Counted from the stretch's first letter, positions 1-6,703 are shown. The stretch: DNA of 32,014 nucleotides from a virus (IMGVR_UViG_3300046747_000131:1-32014), one strand, 5' to 3'. A program made the numbers and translations. Notes: generated from the sequence alone by a model not told the origin.

Positions 1-239
1 CCAAAAAATCGGGAACCAGGATCGCCGACGCTCTCGACGGCGTTGCGGAGATGATCGCTTACAAGGGCTCGCCGAGTGACCCGGACGCGTCGGGCCGCGG
101 TGATCGCGGGGTGCTCGAGGAGCAGTCCGGCGCCGTGGTGCGCGCGATCCTCGCGATCAGTGAGGCTCAACTTAAACGCATTGCCGACGAGTGTTCCCGC
201 ACGAACGCAACGCCTCGCGAGGAGCCGGCCACCCCGTGA
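1..239 (+). CDS. C-terminal part of an unidentified protein, cut by the window edge
   Basis: The frame is open from base 3 to a TGA at 237-239, giving about 78 residues, and no start is needed inside the window because the reading continues through the left edge. An ATG at 51 exists but the residues before it (ADALDGVAE) read as natural protein in the same frame, so I treat the gene as truncated. It is acidic in the middle and ends in a short helix (AQLKRIADEC) and a Pro-rich tail. The stop overlaps the GTG start of the next gene as GTGA, which implies translational coupling. I do not recognise a family; the position before a recombination-type gene set suggests an early phage gene. Confidence 0.55.
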   Translation, partial: KKSGTRIADALDGVAEMIAYKGSPSDPDASGRGDRGVLEEQSGAVVRAILAISEAQLKRIADECSRTNATPREEPATP

Positions 240-805
240 GCAACGAGCCCCCCAAACCCCTCAAAAAACCGGCCGACTGGGACGAGCTTTACCCGGGCCG
301 TTTTTTGAAGGCCGGACAACTCGGCGATCGCAAACCCACGTTGACGATCTCGAGCGTCGACGTCGAGCGCATGCTCGACGACAAGGGGCAAGAAAAAGTG
401 AAGGGTGTGATCACGTTTCACGAGGTGCCCTATCAATGGGCACTCAACAAAACGAACGGGATCGTGTTGCGTGAGGTGCTCGGCCGCTCGCTCGAGGGGT
501 GGGTCGGCCGCCGCGTCACACTGTACCGCGGTGCCGTCGAGAGCGGCTCACAACGCGGCGAGCCGGCCGTGAGGGTGTGGGGCTTTCCCGAGCTCGAGCG
601 AGACCGTCAGATCTCGATCTCGCTCTCGCGTAAAAAACCGTTCACGATCACGGTGCACGCGGTGCAAGCTCGAGACGCACAACGCCGGCCCGAGGTTGCT
701 CGGCATCCCACCGAGCCACCACCGTCAACGCCGGCACCGTCGGCCGCTCCCGAGCCCGCTCTCGAGGAGCGCGCACCCGACGGCGGCCCGGCCCGGCCGT
801 TCTAA
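236..805 (+). CDS. Conserved-looking phage protein of unknown function, early region
   Basis: A 189-residue protein. I chose the GTG at 236 because it overlaps the upstream TGA (GTGA), the arrangement used by many genes here; an upstream in-frame start at 191 would lie wholly inside the preceding gene. Residues about 13-140 contain the pattern 'W-x-ELYPGRFLKAGQLGDR...LTISSVDVE...LNKTN...GWVGRRVTLY', which I recall from hypothetical phage proteins that sit near recombination and nuclease genes. From about residue 145 the chain becomes a Pro/Ala-rich tail ending in F, reminiscent of single-strand-binding-type tails but without the usual acidic tip. A DNA-metabolism role is inference from neighbours (an exonuclease follows two genes later). 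Confidence 0.75.
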   Translation: MSNEPPKPLKKPADWDELYPGRFLKAGQLGDRKPTLTISSVDVERMLDDKGQEKVKGVITFHEVPYQWALNKTNGIVLREVLGRSLEGWVGRRVTLYRGAVESGSQRGEPAVRVWGFPELERDRQISISLSRKKPFTITVHAVQARDAQRRPEVARHPTEPPPSTPAPSAAPEPALEERAPDGGPARPF

Positions 806-817
806 CCACGGGGTGAT

Positions 818-1102
818 ATGTCTAGTCCGACGATCTATGTTTGCCCGCACTGCACCGATCTCGCTCTCACGTTGCACGCGTGCGGCGGCGTGCTCGAGGC
901 AACGAGTCAACATCACGCTATGGCCCTCATTCGCGCGATGCACCTCGAACACCGGCCGCTCGAGGAGGTGATCGAATTGTTGCGCCTGCTCGAGCACGCA
1001 CCCGATCTCGTGCCGCCACCCGACGAGCCACGCACCGCGCGCAGTGTCACGCACCCGGGTTTGTTCCCGCTCGCCGCGCCGGTGCCGCCATGCTCGATCT
1101 AA
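818..1102 (+). CDS. Small protein with a Cys/His N-terminus, function unknown
   Basis: 94 residues, ATG at 818 preceded by GGGGTGAT as a plausible ribosome site. The N-terminus holds a CxxC pair followed by a third Cys and a His (CPHCTDLALTLHACGG), suggesting a small metal site, then a helix rich in Leu, Glu and His (EEVIELLRLLEHAPDL) and a Pro-rich tail. It ends inside the next gene: the two overlap by 13 bases in different frames, so they are probably coupled. No family recognised. Confidence 0.6.
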   Translation: MSSPTIYVCPHCTDLALTLHACGGVLEATSQHHAMALIRAMHLEHRPLEEVIELLRLLEHAPDLVPPPDEPRTARSVTHPGLFPLAAPVPPCSI

Positions 1103-1815
1103 CGGTGCCGTGGTGGCAATACCCGATCGTGATGTTTGACTTTGAGACTACCGGCGTCGACACCGCGTCGTGTATGCCCGTGAGCGTCGCCGCCGTGAGG
1201 TTCGAGCAAGGGATCGAACGCGAGGCGTTTTACTCGTTGCTACGGCCCGGCGTGCCCATACCCGAGGGTGCCGCCAAGATCCATGGCATCACCGACGAGC
1301 AAGTGCGCGACGCTCCCGAGCTCGTCGACGTTGCCGCCGAGTTGGCTAACGTGGCGTTCGGTGCCGTGCCGGGTGGGTACAACGGCGAGACGTACGACAA
1401 GCCTATCCTTCACCGTTTCATCACCGGCACCGACTGCCCCTTGTTCGATCCCGATCAGGTATGGATCGATCCGCTCGTTATGGTGCGCTCGATCGATCGC
1501 TACGCGGCCGGCTCGGGCCGCCACCGGCTCGCACACGCGTGCACCCGGTGGGGTGTGCCCATGCTTGACGGCGAGGCACACAACGCGCTCGGTGACGTGC
1601 GCGCGTTAGGCCGCCTGCTCGCTCGCCTGGTTGAGCTCGGCAAGGTGCGCACCGACACGACGCTCGGCCGGTTGCTCGAGTACACGGCGATCAAACGGGC
1701 CGAACAACAACGCGAGTTCGCGGCGTACCGCGCACGCATGGCGGCAAAGCAAACCACGCTCCCGTTGGACGGCGAGCCGAAAGCAGAGGGGCAACATGGC
1801 AACGGCAATAGTTGA
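1090..1815 (+). CDS. DnaQ-like 3'-5' exonuclease (DEDDh family)
   Basis: 241 residues from the ATG at 1090. The three exonuclease motifs are all visible: ExoI 'FDFETTG' at 16-22 (D17, E19), an ExoII-type region 'YNGETYDKPIL' at 97-107 (D103), and ExoIII 'HNALGDVRA' at 164-172 with the DEDDh histidine H164 and D169. 'KIHGIT' at 63-68 is the usual substrate-side motif of the epsilon/DnaQ fold. The family removes nucleotides from DNA or RNA 3' ends using two metal ions. The length fits a stand-alone exonuclease with a charged C-terminal tail of about 60 residues. It lies in an early gene cluster without a polymerase in the window, so a role in recombination, repair or host DNA degradation is possible. 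Its 3' end overlaps the next start by about 20 bases. Confidence 0.9.
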   Translation: MLDLTVPWWQYPIVMFDFETTGVDTASCMPVSVAAVRFEQGIEREAFYSLLRPGVPIPEGAAKIHGITDEQVRDAPELVDVAAELANVAFGAVPGGYNGETYDKPILHRFITGTDCPLFDPDQVWIDPLVMVRSIDRYAAGSGRHRLAHACTRWGVPMLDGEAHNALGDVRALGRLLARLVELGKVRTDTTLGRLLEYTAIKRAEQQREFAAYRARMAAKQTTLPLDGEPKAEGQHGNGNS

Positions 1816-2473
1816 CGTCGACGAGTTCACGACTCCCGTTATGGTTCCCGAACCCGGCGACGATCGCACCGCGCAAAGTGTGCGCACCGCATTCCAAGCG
1901 CTCTCAAACCGCACGCGGCACGCGCAAGGGTTGCTCGACGGGTTCGAGGGCCGCGATCACGTTTGGACGGGGCAAAACGTGTTCGAGGGTGATCTCGCTA
2001 TGGGTGCCGGGATCGAGCCGCGGTACCTGTACTTGACGCCGCGCAAGGTAATGCACTCACTCAGGCCGGCGCAACAACCGGCCGACTGGACCTTTGCGTA
2101 CGCACCCGGGCCGACTTGGGTTTGTTCCACGGGAACCGTGCTCCCGTTTTTCCTCGGGCCGCAAGATCTCCCGAGCGGTGCGACGCTCACCGGGGTGCGC
2201 GCTCTCGTTGATACGGCCGTGCCGGTAACGCTCACCCTCGATCGCATTACGTACGACACCACGGGCACCGCGATCCCTACTGACGGCGGCGACGTTACCG
2301 AGTCGTTCACGCCGACGGGAACACAAGCGCACATTTTCAACCTGGCCATGTCCGCACTCGTCGACAACGCGAACAGTCTTTTTCGGTTGATCCTCGATCC
2401 GGCGAGTGGTGGCTCGTGCGTGTTGCGCTGGATCGAGCTCGCCTTTTCCGATCCCGGGCCGCGCAACTTTTGA
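1796..2473 (+). CDS. Unidentified protein resembling a virion or adhesin component
   Basis: 225 residues, ATG at 1796 with a good AGAGGGG ribosome site six bases upstream, overlapping the exonuclease end. The N-terminal 60 residues look helical (QALSNRTRHAQGLLDG), followed by a beta-rich, Thr/Gly/Asp-rich part with 'TPRKVMHSLRPAQQPADW' and a C-terminal stretch of alternating hydrophobic and polar residues that reads like a jelly-roll or fibre domain. This composition is like the tail-periphery proteins at 12-15 kb rather than its DNA-processing neighbours. I do not recognise a family; virion association is inference from composition only. Confidence 0.7.
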   Translation: MATAIVDVDEFTTPVMVPEPGDDRTAQSVRTAFQALSNRTRHAQGLLDGFEGRDHVWTGQNVFEGDLAMGAGIEPRYLYLTPRKVMHSLRPAQQPADWTFAYAPGPTWVCSTGTVLPFFLGPQDLPSGATLTGVRALVDTAVPVTLTLDRITYDTTGTAIPTDGGDVTESFTPTGTQAHIFNLAMSALVDNANSLFRLILDPASGGSCVLRWIELAFSDPGPRNF

Positions 2474-2477
2474 GGCC

Positions 2478-2699
2478 GTGCCCGTGCCCCTCGTCGTCGT
2501 GCTCGATCTGTTCGTCGCCGCGGTGATCGCGATCGGGTACGCATGCTCGCCGGCCTCGTCGCCGGATCGGTGGTACGCGCTCGCGGCCGTGTACCTCACC
2601 GTCGAGGCGCTCGCGAACCTGCTCGAGTGGCGGCGTCGAGTGCGCCGTCGGCGGCGTCGTGCACTGATCCACCGGTGGACTAGTGAACGGGTGGACTAG
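2478..2699 (+). CDS. Two-helix membrane protein with Arg-rich C-terminus, holin candidate
   Basis: About 71-73 residues. Two GTG starts compete, at 2478 and 2484; the second has a GAGG eight bases upstream and is slightly better placed. Two hydrophobic segments are clear: roughly residues 4-22 (VVVLDLFVAAVIAIGYAC) and 32-50 (YALAAVYLTVEALANLLEW), followed by nine or more arginines. Small size, two membrane helices and a strongly basic cytoplasmic tail match class II holins, but no endolysin or spanin gene lies next to it, so the lysis role is inference. The stop codon is inside box array A, and the GTG start of the next gene overlaps the stop by one base. Confidence 0.6.
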   Translation: MPVPLVVVLDLFVAAVIAIGYACSPASSPDRWYALAAVYLTVEALANLLEWRRRVRRRRRRALIHRWTSERVD

Positions 2700-2701
2700 T
2701 G
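2662..2701. repeat. Box array A: five tandem 8-bp palindromic boxes
   Basis: Read in steps of exactly eight bases: CACTGATC, CACCGGTG, GACTAGTG, AACGGGTG, GACTAGTG. The first is degenerate. The array covers the last codons of the membrane protein and the GTG start of the methyltransferase gene, so a protein bound here would block transcription or translation start of that gene. It has the same period and consensus as arrays B to E. Confidence 0.85.
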
Positions 2702-3463
2702 CAACAACGCAACGGCCGGCGCGGTGCAGTGTTCTCGGTGCGCGTCACCGACGAGGAGCGCGAACAACTCGAGGCTATGCAACGGCAAGGGGGTGGCCCT
2801 CGTTCGCTCGGCCCGTGGCTCAAGTGGCGAGCCCTAAAACCCAATGAAATCGGGGCCGATCGACCAGGTGAGGTAGTACCGACGGCCCGAGCGCGCGTTT
2901 TGCCGGACTGCTCGACGCGCGTGATCCTCGATCTGTGCTCGGGTTCGGGTTCGTGGTCGGCACCGTATGCCGCCGCGGGGTACGACGTGCGGCGCGTCTC
3001 GTTGCCCGAGTGTGACGTGCGCACGTACGCGCCACCGGCCGACGTTTGGGGGGTGCTCGCCGCGCCGCCGTGCGATCAGTTCTCGCTCGCTCGCAACGGC
3101 CACGCGTCGCCGCGAGACTATCTGCGCGGCCTCGAGATCGTGAGCGCGTGCCTTCGTATCGTCGCGACGACGCAACCGCTATGGTGGGCACTAGAGAACC
3201 CCACGGGGCACTTGTCCAAGTGGCTCGGCACGCCGCGCGACGTGTTCGATCCGTGCGACTACGGCGATCCTTGGACGAAACGCACCGCGCTATGGGGTGC
3301 GTTCACGATCCCGGTGCGCGGGCCGTACGTGGTGCCGCTCGGTGGTGGGCCGATCTGCACCGAGTGCACGGCCCCACGCGAAACCACGTGGTGCAACTCG
3401 GCCGCGCACCGAGCGATCACCCCGGCCGGGTTCGCGCGCGCGTTTTTCGAGGCGAACCCGTGA
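2699..3463 (+). CDS. Ribbon-helix-helix domain fused to a C5-cytosine-type DNA methyltransferase
   Basis: 254 residues from a GTG that overlaps the previous stop (TAGTG). Residues 10-46 (FSVRVTDEEREQLEAM...LGPWLKWRAL) look like an RHH DNA-binding domain of the mobilisation-protein type. A linker (51-70) leads to a methyltransferase: SAM-binding motif I 'DLCSGSGSW' at 78-86, catalytic loop 'PPC' at 123-125 (candidate nucleophile C125), motif VI-like 'ENP' at 166-168, 'WTKRTALWG' at 192-200 and a C-terminal 'ITPAGFARAFFEANP', which fits phage C5 methylases. C220, C223, C232 and H237 could bind zinc. It is shorter than bacterial C5 methylases (usually over 300 residues). Likely role: marking phage DNA against host restriction, or regulation. 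Its start lies within array A. Confidence 0.8.
   Translation: MQQRNGRRGAVFSVRVTDEEREQLEAMQRQGGGPRSLGPWLKWRALKPNEIGADRPGEVVPTARARVLPDCSTRVILDLCSGSGSWSAPYAAAGYDVRRVSLPECDVRTYAPPADVWGVLAAPPCDQFSLARNGHASPRDYLRGLEIVSACLRIVATTQPLWWALENPTGHLSKWLGTPRDVFDPCDYGDPWTKRTALWGAFTIPVRGPYVVPLGGGPICTECTAPRETTWCNSAAHRAITPAGFARAFFEANP
2857..2880. repeat. Copy 1 of the AGGTAGTACC element, inside a coding region
   Basis: The 20 bases ending at 2880 match the copy at 13391-13410 at 18 of 20 positions. Here the element encodes the linker between the RHH and methyltransferase domains (residues around 54-61). The other copies have TAG where this one has GAG (at 2870-2872), so the sequence is sense here. Confidence 0.7.
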
Positions 3464-3509
3464 GCGGTTCACCGGTGGGCCGGTGGACTAGTGCACCGGT
3501 GGACTAGAG
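3462..3509. repeat. Box array B: six tandem 8-bp boxes between convergent genes
   Basis: Boxes in order: GAGCGGTT (degenerate), CACCGGTG, GGCCGGTG, GACTAGTG, CACCGGTG, GACTAGAG (degenerate). It fills the whole gap between the methyltransferase stop at 3463 and the zinc-ribbon stop at 3504. A site between two gene ends is a poor operator, which favours a structural role such as a centromere. Confidence 0.88.
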
Positions 3510-3701
3510 CAGGCGGCCGGCGTCGTCGAGGCGGCGAAACGCGGCCGGATCGCAGTGCGAGCACACGACGCCGCCACCGTCGACCACGGTGTACCGGGTG
3601 AAATGCCCGCACGCGGTGCACGTGTTGAGCTCGAGGCACTCGGGGCACACGTCGTGCGCGTCGACGGGGCCGGCCTCGCCGCATAGCGTGCACACCGTCA
3701 C
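3504..3701 (-). CDS. Small zinc-ribbon protein with four CxxC pairs
   Basis: 65 residues from a GTG at 3701 that overlaps the upstream stop (GTGA). Eight cysteines form four CxxC pairs at C4/C7, C19/C22, C28/C31 and C47/C50, enough for two zinc sites. The rest is short loops and a charged C-terminal helix. It is the last gene of the minus-strand operon and its TAG stop is built from the final box of array B. Phage proteins of this kind often bind nucleic acid or host polymerase, but nothing in the sequence tells which. Family not recognised. Confidence 0.7.
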   Translation of the reverse strand: MTVCTLCGEAGPVDAHDVCPECLELNTCTACGHFTRYTVVDGGGVVCSHCDPAAFRRLDDAGRLL

Positions 3702-3988
3702 GGCTCCTCGGGATCGCACGTGCACCACTCGGCGAGCCGCTCGCACCGTGGGCAGCCCTCGCCGGCCGTCGCTTGCGTGACGATCGTGCGTGCGCTCAAC
3801 CGTTGCGTGAGGCCGAGCAAGTCACCGGCGCCGACGAGCTCGCCGACGAGCTTTACCGCGGCCGTGTGCGTGAGGCCGGGATCGGCCCTCAACTCGTCGG
3901 CGCACTTGCGCACGGCGTTGAGGCACGTCATGTAGGCCGCTCCCGTGTAGTCCTGCAACGCGCGCGCGATCTTCTTTTCGCGGCTCAC
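3698..3988 (-). CDS. Small helical protein with C-terminal Cys cluster, unknown function
   Basis: 96 residues, GTG start at 3988 overlapping the preceding TGA. The N-terminal third (KKIARALQDYTGAAYMTCLN) has the 'alpha-helix, TG-x-xY-x-xCL' look of small proteins that recur in actinobacteria and myxobacteria, usually annotated as hypothetical. The middle is helical, and the tail carries CPRC plus CTC near residues 84-93. It is coupled at both ends to its neighbours. No function can be assigned. Confidence 0.7.
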   Translation of the reverse strand: MSREKKIARALQDYTGAAYMTCLNAVRKCADELRADPGLTHTAAVKLVGELVGAGDLLGLTQRLSARTIVTQATAGEGCPRCERLAEWCTCDPEEP

Positions 3989-4794
3989 GGCGCAACCCGC
4001 ACCGTGCCGCACTCGTTGCATTTGAGGCGGCCGGCCACGTCGACGCGGCCGTCGGGTGTGACGTCACAAAACACGAGCGTGCCGGGGCAGTGCGCGCACC
4101 GTTGAAAATCGCGCTCGTGTTCGGCAAGGCACTCGGCGCACACGAGCCACGGTTCGCCGTCGACCACTTGCTCGACGAGGTGCCCCCCCTTGCCCCGGCC
4201 ACAATCGCAACACCGCGGCCTATCGCCGCGCTCGGTGCCGGCACGTTGCACGAACGCGAGCAACGACGCGGCGGCGAGCTCGGCCGGCTCGAGCGCGCGC
4301 TCGTCGTCGTGCTCGTACTGGCACACGCACCCGAGGCAATCCCAAGTGCCGTCGGTGAGCCGAACGTTTGTGCACGGCGACGCGCCGCACGCGCCGCACG
4401 CGTCGTCGGTGTTGTAGTCGGCGTCAACCAGATCGATATGGTCGGCCGTCCACGGCTCGAGGTGCGAGTAAGGCACCCCCTCGGTTTGCGGCCCGTCCGG
4501 CCATTCCCCGAAAGCCTGCTCGAGCCAACCCCGTTCCCACGCACCCGGCCGGCGCAACCCGTCGGCGGCACTGTGCACGAGATACGAAACAACATCCTCG
4601 AGCGTGCCGTGAGGCACCGGCACCGAGCGGGTGAGCGCGCGCAGATACGACGCGGTGCGCGCGTCGACGGTGATCGAGATCGTGACGTCGTCGGGGCCGA
4701 CGAAACGAGGGCACCCGTTGAGCATGCCGGGGCTACCGTGCTCGGCCCGGGTACAGTTGCAATTCGCGCACACGGCCTCGTTGCGGGCCGTCAC
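3985..4794 (-). CDS. Large multi-zinc-ribbon protein with a possible RHH segment
   Basis: 269 residues from GTG at 4794 (GTGA overlap with the upstream gene). Cysteine pairs recur along the chain: an N-terminal CANCNC, then CGACGASPC and CLGC near the middle, CCDCG, CAEC, CAHC and a final CNEC, consistent with three to five zinc ribbons. Between the first two groups, 'VTISITVDARTASYLRALTRS' followed by 'TLEDVVSYLVHSAADGL' has the strand-helix-helix pattern of an RHH domain. The combination suggests a nucleic-acid-binding regulator. Together with its two downstream neighbours it forms an operon unusually rich in CxxC motifs. I recognise no named family. Confidence 0.75.
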   Translation of the reverse strand: MTARNEAVCANCNCTRAEHGSPGMLNGCPRFVGPDDVTISITVDARTASYLRALTRSVPVPHGTLEDVVSYLVHSAADGLRRPGAWERGWLEQAFGEWPDGPQTEGVPYSHLEPWTADHIDLVDADYNTDDACGACGASPCTNVRLTDGTWDCLGCVCQYEHDDERALEPAELAAASLLAFVQRAGTERGDRPRCCDCGRGKGGHLVEQVVDGEPWLVCAECLAEHERDFQRCAHCPGTLVFCDVTPDGRVDVAGRLKCNECGTVRVAP

Positions 4795-5111
4795 TTGGAC
4801 ACCAACACGTGATCGCACGTGATCTCGCACTGCGCGGCGTGCTCGTCGCGCACGACGTCGACGGCATCGCGCAAACGCCGGTGCCGGGTACCGTAGCGGG
4901 CCGCGTACGCGCACACGTCACGAAACGCGGCCTCGCCGAGCCCTCGACTGAAATACGCGCCGCCCTCGACGTTAGAGGTTGTCCATTCTGCGGCCTTCGT
5001 GTCGACGTGCACGACGATGTAAAAGCGGGGTGCGACGCGTACGACGTGCGCGCCGTCGAGTTCGAGCACGACGCGAGGGGCTCGAGGGGTAGACTGTAGA
5101 TAGCTCGGCAT
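4791..5111 (-). CDS. Unidentified 106-residue protein, first gene of the minus-strand operon
   Basis: The ATG at 5111 is chosen because GGAG lies nine bases upstream and because the in-frame sequence before it is of lower coding quality. A beta-rich N-terminal half (RVVLELDGAHVVRVAPRFYIVVHVD) is followed by an alpha-helical part with 'FRDVCAYAARYGTRHRRLRDAVDVVRDEH'. Two cysteines near the end are not in a ribbon pattern. Being promoter-proximal in an operon divergent from parA, it may be an early regulator, but this is inference. Confidence 0.65.
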   Translation of the reverse strand: MPSYLQSTPRAPRVVLELDGAHVVRVAPRFYIVVHVDTKAAEWTTSNVEGGAYFSRGLGEAAFRDVCAYAARYGTRHRRLRDAVDVVRDEHAAQCEITCDHVLVSK

Positions 5112-5349
5112 TGGGTAAGGCTCCGATGTTGAGTGAGATGGCCGGCCACGCGTTGCGCACGTGGTCGGCCTTCGTTTTGCGATTATCAGGCACCCGGGGC
5201 AAGCGTGCAACGGCGCGCAAGGGGGGGAATCCCGCGCGCAAATGGGGTGCCGCGCGCTTACCCCGGGATCACGGCAACACTAGTGCGCCGGTGCACTAGT
5301 GGTCAAGTGCACTTGTGCACTAGTGCACCGGTGCTACCCTCGCCAACAT
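5112..5349. promoter_or_regulatory. Divergent control region between the Cys-rich operon and parA
   Basis: About 240 bases separate the two divergent starts. The parA-proximal side is occupied by box array C (5278-5333). The rest contains GC-rich segments including two GCGCGC runs about 12 bases apart (5234-5258) that could form a hairpin. I cannot point to convincing -35/-10 pairs. A 62-codon plus-strand reading frame runs through part of it and ends inside the array; it has no ribosome site and I do not call it a gene. Promoters for both directions must lie here or overlap the array. Confidence 0.5.
5278..5333. repeat. Box array C: seven tandem 8-bp boxes upstream of parA
   Basis: Boxes in order: CACTAGTG, CGCCGGTG, CACTAGTG, GTCAAGTG, CACTTGTG, CACTAGTG, CACCGGTG, with no spacer. 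The array ends 16 bases before the parA ATG. This is where a partition operon operator or centromere is expected, and it links the boxes to the ParA/RHH pair. Known comparison: MetJ (8-bp met boxes) and the omega protein of pSM19035 (7-bp heptads) are RHH proteins that coat such contiguous arrays. Confidence 0.9.
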
Positions 5350-6096
5350 ATGGCCACTCAACACCGTTACGTGATGCCGCTTATCATCGCGCTCGCCGGC
5401 CAGAAGGGCGGCGTCGGTAAGTCGACGCTCGCGATCTCGATCGCCGCCGAGTGGCACCGTCGAGGCGTTCGGGTGCTCCTCGTCGACGCCGACGACGAAC
5501 AACGCACCGCGGTAACGTGGGCCGAGGTTGCCGCCGAACACGGCCTCGACGCGCCGCGGTGCGTGCCCATGGGCGACAACATTCGCACCGAGTTGTTACG
5601 CGTGATCGGCGCCGAACAGTACGACGTGGTTATCGTCGACACCCCGGGCCGCGTCGGCACGCGCACCACGTACGCGCTCGGTGTCTCGCACGTGGCGCTA
5701 TTGCCGTGCGGCCCGAGCGGCCCCGAAATATGGGCAATGGCCGGCACGCTCGAGCAGGCCGCCGACGTCGCCGCGGTGACGGGGCTCGAGGTAGCGATTC
5801 TAATCACGCGCCGGCAACCCGGCACGGTGCTCGGCCGCCGCGTGCGCGTGGTGCTCGACGACGATACCGAGGTAACGGTACTCGACACCGAGCTCGATCA
5901 ACGGATCGCATATGCCGAGGCGATCACGGGAGGGCACGGCCCCACCACGTACGACTCGACGAGCGACGCGGCACGCGAGGTGCGTCGGTTGATCACCGAG
6001 CTCGAGGTGCGGTTCGAGGTGCAATCAATGACCGTGAGCGCAATGGGCCGCCGCGTGGCGCGTCGACTCGGGCTCACGAACGGGAGGAAACGCTAA
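5350..6096 (+). CDS. parA: ParA-type partition ATPase
   Basis: 248 residues from the ATG at 5350; an ATG at 5374 (giving MPLIIALAGQKGG) is an equally credible start, and neither has a clear ribosome site, so the message may have a very short leader. The deviant Walker A 'GQKGGVGKST' (17-26) contains both the signature lysine K19 and K24. Walker A' is 'LLVDADDE' (43-50) and Walker B is 'VVIVDTPG' (93-100, D97). There is no N-terminal HTH extension, so this is the small type Ib form that pairs with RHH centromere-binding proteins. Such ATPases bind DNA non-specifically in the ATP state and move plasmid copies apart. The RHH gene follows after two bases. Its presence suggests the element replicates as a plasmid in the host. 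Confidence 0.93.
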   Translation: MATQHRYVMPLIIALAGQKGGVGKSTLAISIAAEWHRRGVRVLLVDADDEQRTAVTWAEVAAEHGLDAPRCVPMGDNIRTELLRVIGAEQYDVVIVDTPGRVGTRTTYALGVSHVALLPCGPSGPEIWAMAGTLEQAADVAAVTGLEVAILITRRQPGTVLGRRVRVVLDDDTEVTVLDTELDQRIAYAEAITGGHGPTTYDSTSDAAREVRRLITELEVRFEVQSMTVSAMGRRVARRLGLTNGRKR

Positions 6097-6098
6097 CT

Positions 6099-6440
6099 AT
6101 GGCAAGCAAGAAACCGACGACGACACTACGCCGGCCGAAAAAGGCGGCAACTGCTCGAGAGCAAAACGCCGCGCTCGAGCGCGTCGCACGCAAACACCAA
6201 CGGCCACACGCCACCGTCGAGGAGCCGGCACCGCGCGGCGTCGTCAAGCGCGCCGGCCGCTCGTTCGCAAACGGCACGAGCACCCCGGCCGGTGAGGCTC
6301 GACGGCTCACCGTGTACATACCGCTCGAACTGTTCGACGAGCTCGAGGCGCGCGCACGTGGTGGCCGGCAAACGCTCTCGCACGTCACGGCCGCGGTACT
6401 CGCCGAGGCGTTCGGCGTCACGTTGAAGGCCGTAGGATGA
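6099..6440 (+). CDS. Ribbon-helix-helix protein, probable centromere-binding partner of ParA
   Basis: 113 residues; ATG at 6099 with a strong GGGAGG ribosome site 11 bases upstream. Residues 1-65 are basic, Lys/Arg/Pro-rich and probably disordered. Residues 68-110 show an RHH fold: strand 'RLTVYIPLE', helix A 'LFDELEARARGG', helix B 'LSHVTAAVLAEAFG'. This layout (flexible basic arm plus C-terminal RHH) is that of omega- and ParG-like partition proteins, whose arm stimulates the ParA ATPase. It directly follows parA, and the five arrays of 8-bp palindromic boxes are the natural candidates for its target because RHH dimers bind palindromic half-sites in tandem. It is not homologous to the HTH type of ParB. 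Function is inference from fold, gene order and sites. Confidence 0.85.
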   Translation: MASKKPTTTLRRPKKAATAREQNAALERVARKHQRPHATVEEPAPRGVVKRAGRSFANGTSTPAGEARRLTVYIPLELFDELEARARGGRQTLSHVTAAVLAEAFGVTLKAVG

Positions 6441-6703
6441 CAGCGCCGAAAGTCGAGGTGATGTACGTCATACACGTTACGATCGACGGTCAAGCGCAGG
6501 TGATCGGTAACCTCGGTGTCGAGCGCGGCGGCCGCGGTTGGTTCGTGGTGAGCACCGTCGGCGATGGCTGGTCTGGACAAGCGCGGTGCCGCTCGCGCAA
6601 GCAAGCTCGAGCCGCGTGCGCGAAGATGCGAGCGGAGATGAACGCAGAGTGGGCCGCGGATCCTTTCACACGCGGTTGTCGTGCCTCGCCGGTGCCGCCG
6701 TGA
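6437..6703 (+). CDS. Unidentified 88-residue protein in the partition operon
   Basis: ATG at 6437 overlaps the RHH stop as ATGA. The N-terminal half is beta-rich (VEVMYVIHVTIDGQAQVIGNL and GRGWFVVSTV), the second half is a basic helix (CRSRKQARAACAKMRAEMNAEW). It resembles small single-domain proteins of the type 'antiparallel sheet plus helix' but I recognise no family. Position as third gene after parA makes co-expression likely; a role in partition is unproven. Confidence 0.68.
   Translation: MTAPKVEVMYVIHVTIDGQAQVIGNLGVERGGRGWFVVSTVGDGWSGQARCRSRKQARAACAKMRAEMNAEWAADPFTRGCRASPVPP

Noticed and set aside
5111-5299. Plus-strand reading frame upstream of parA, 62 codons
   Set aside because: No ribosome site, basic low-complexity sequence, and it ends inside box array C; I treat the region as control DNA.
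5451-6098. Long Arg-rich open frame inside parA and similar long Arg/Ala/Ser-rich frames over most virion genes
   Set aside because: GC-rich DNA keeps alternative frames open; their composition (runs of Arg, few hydrophobic cores) and lack of ribosome sites mark them as shadows of the real genes.
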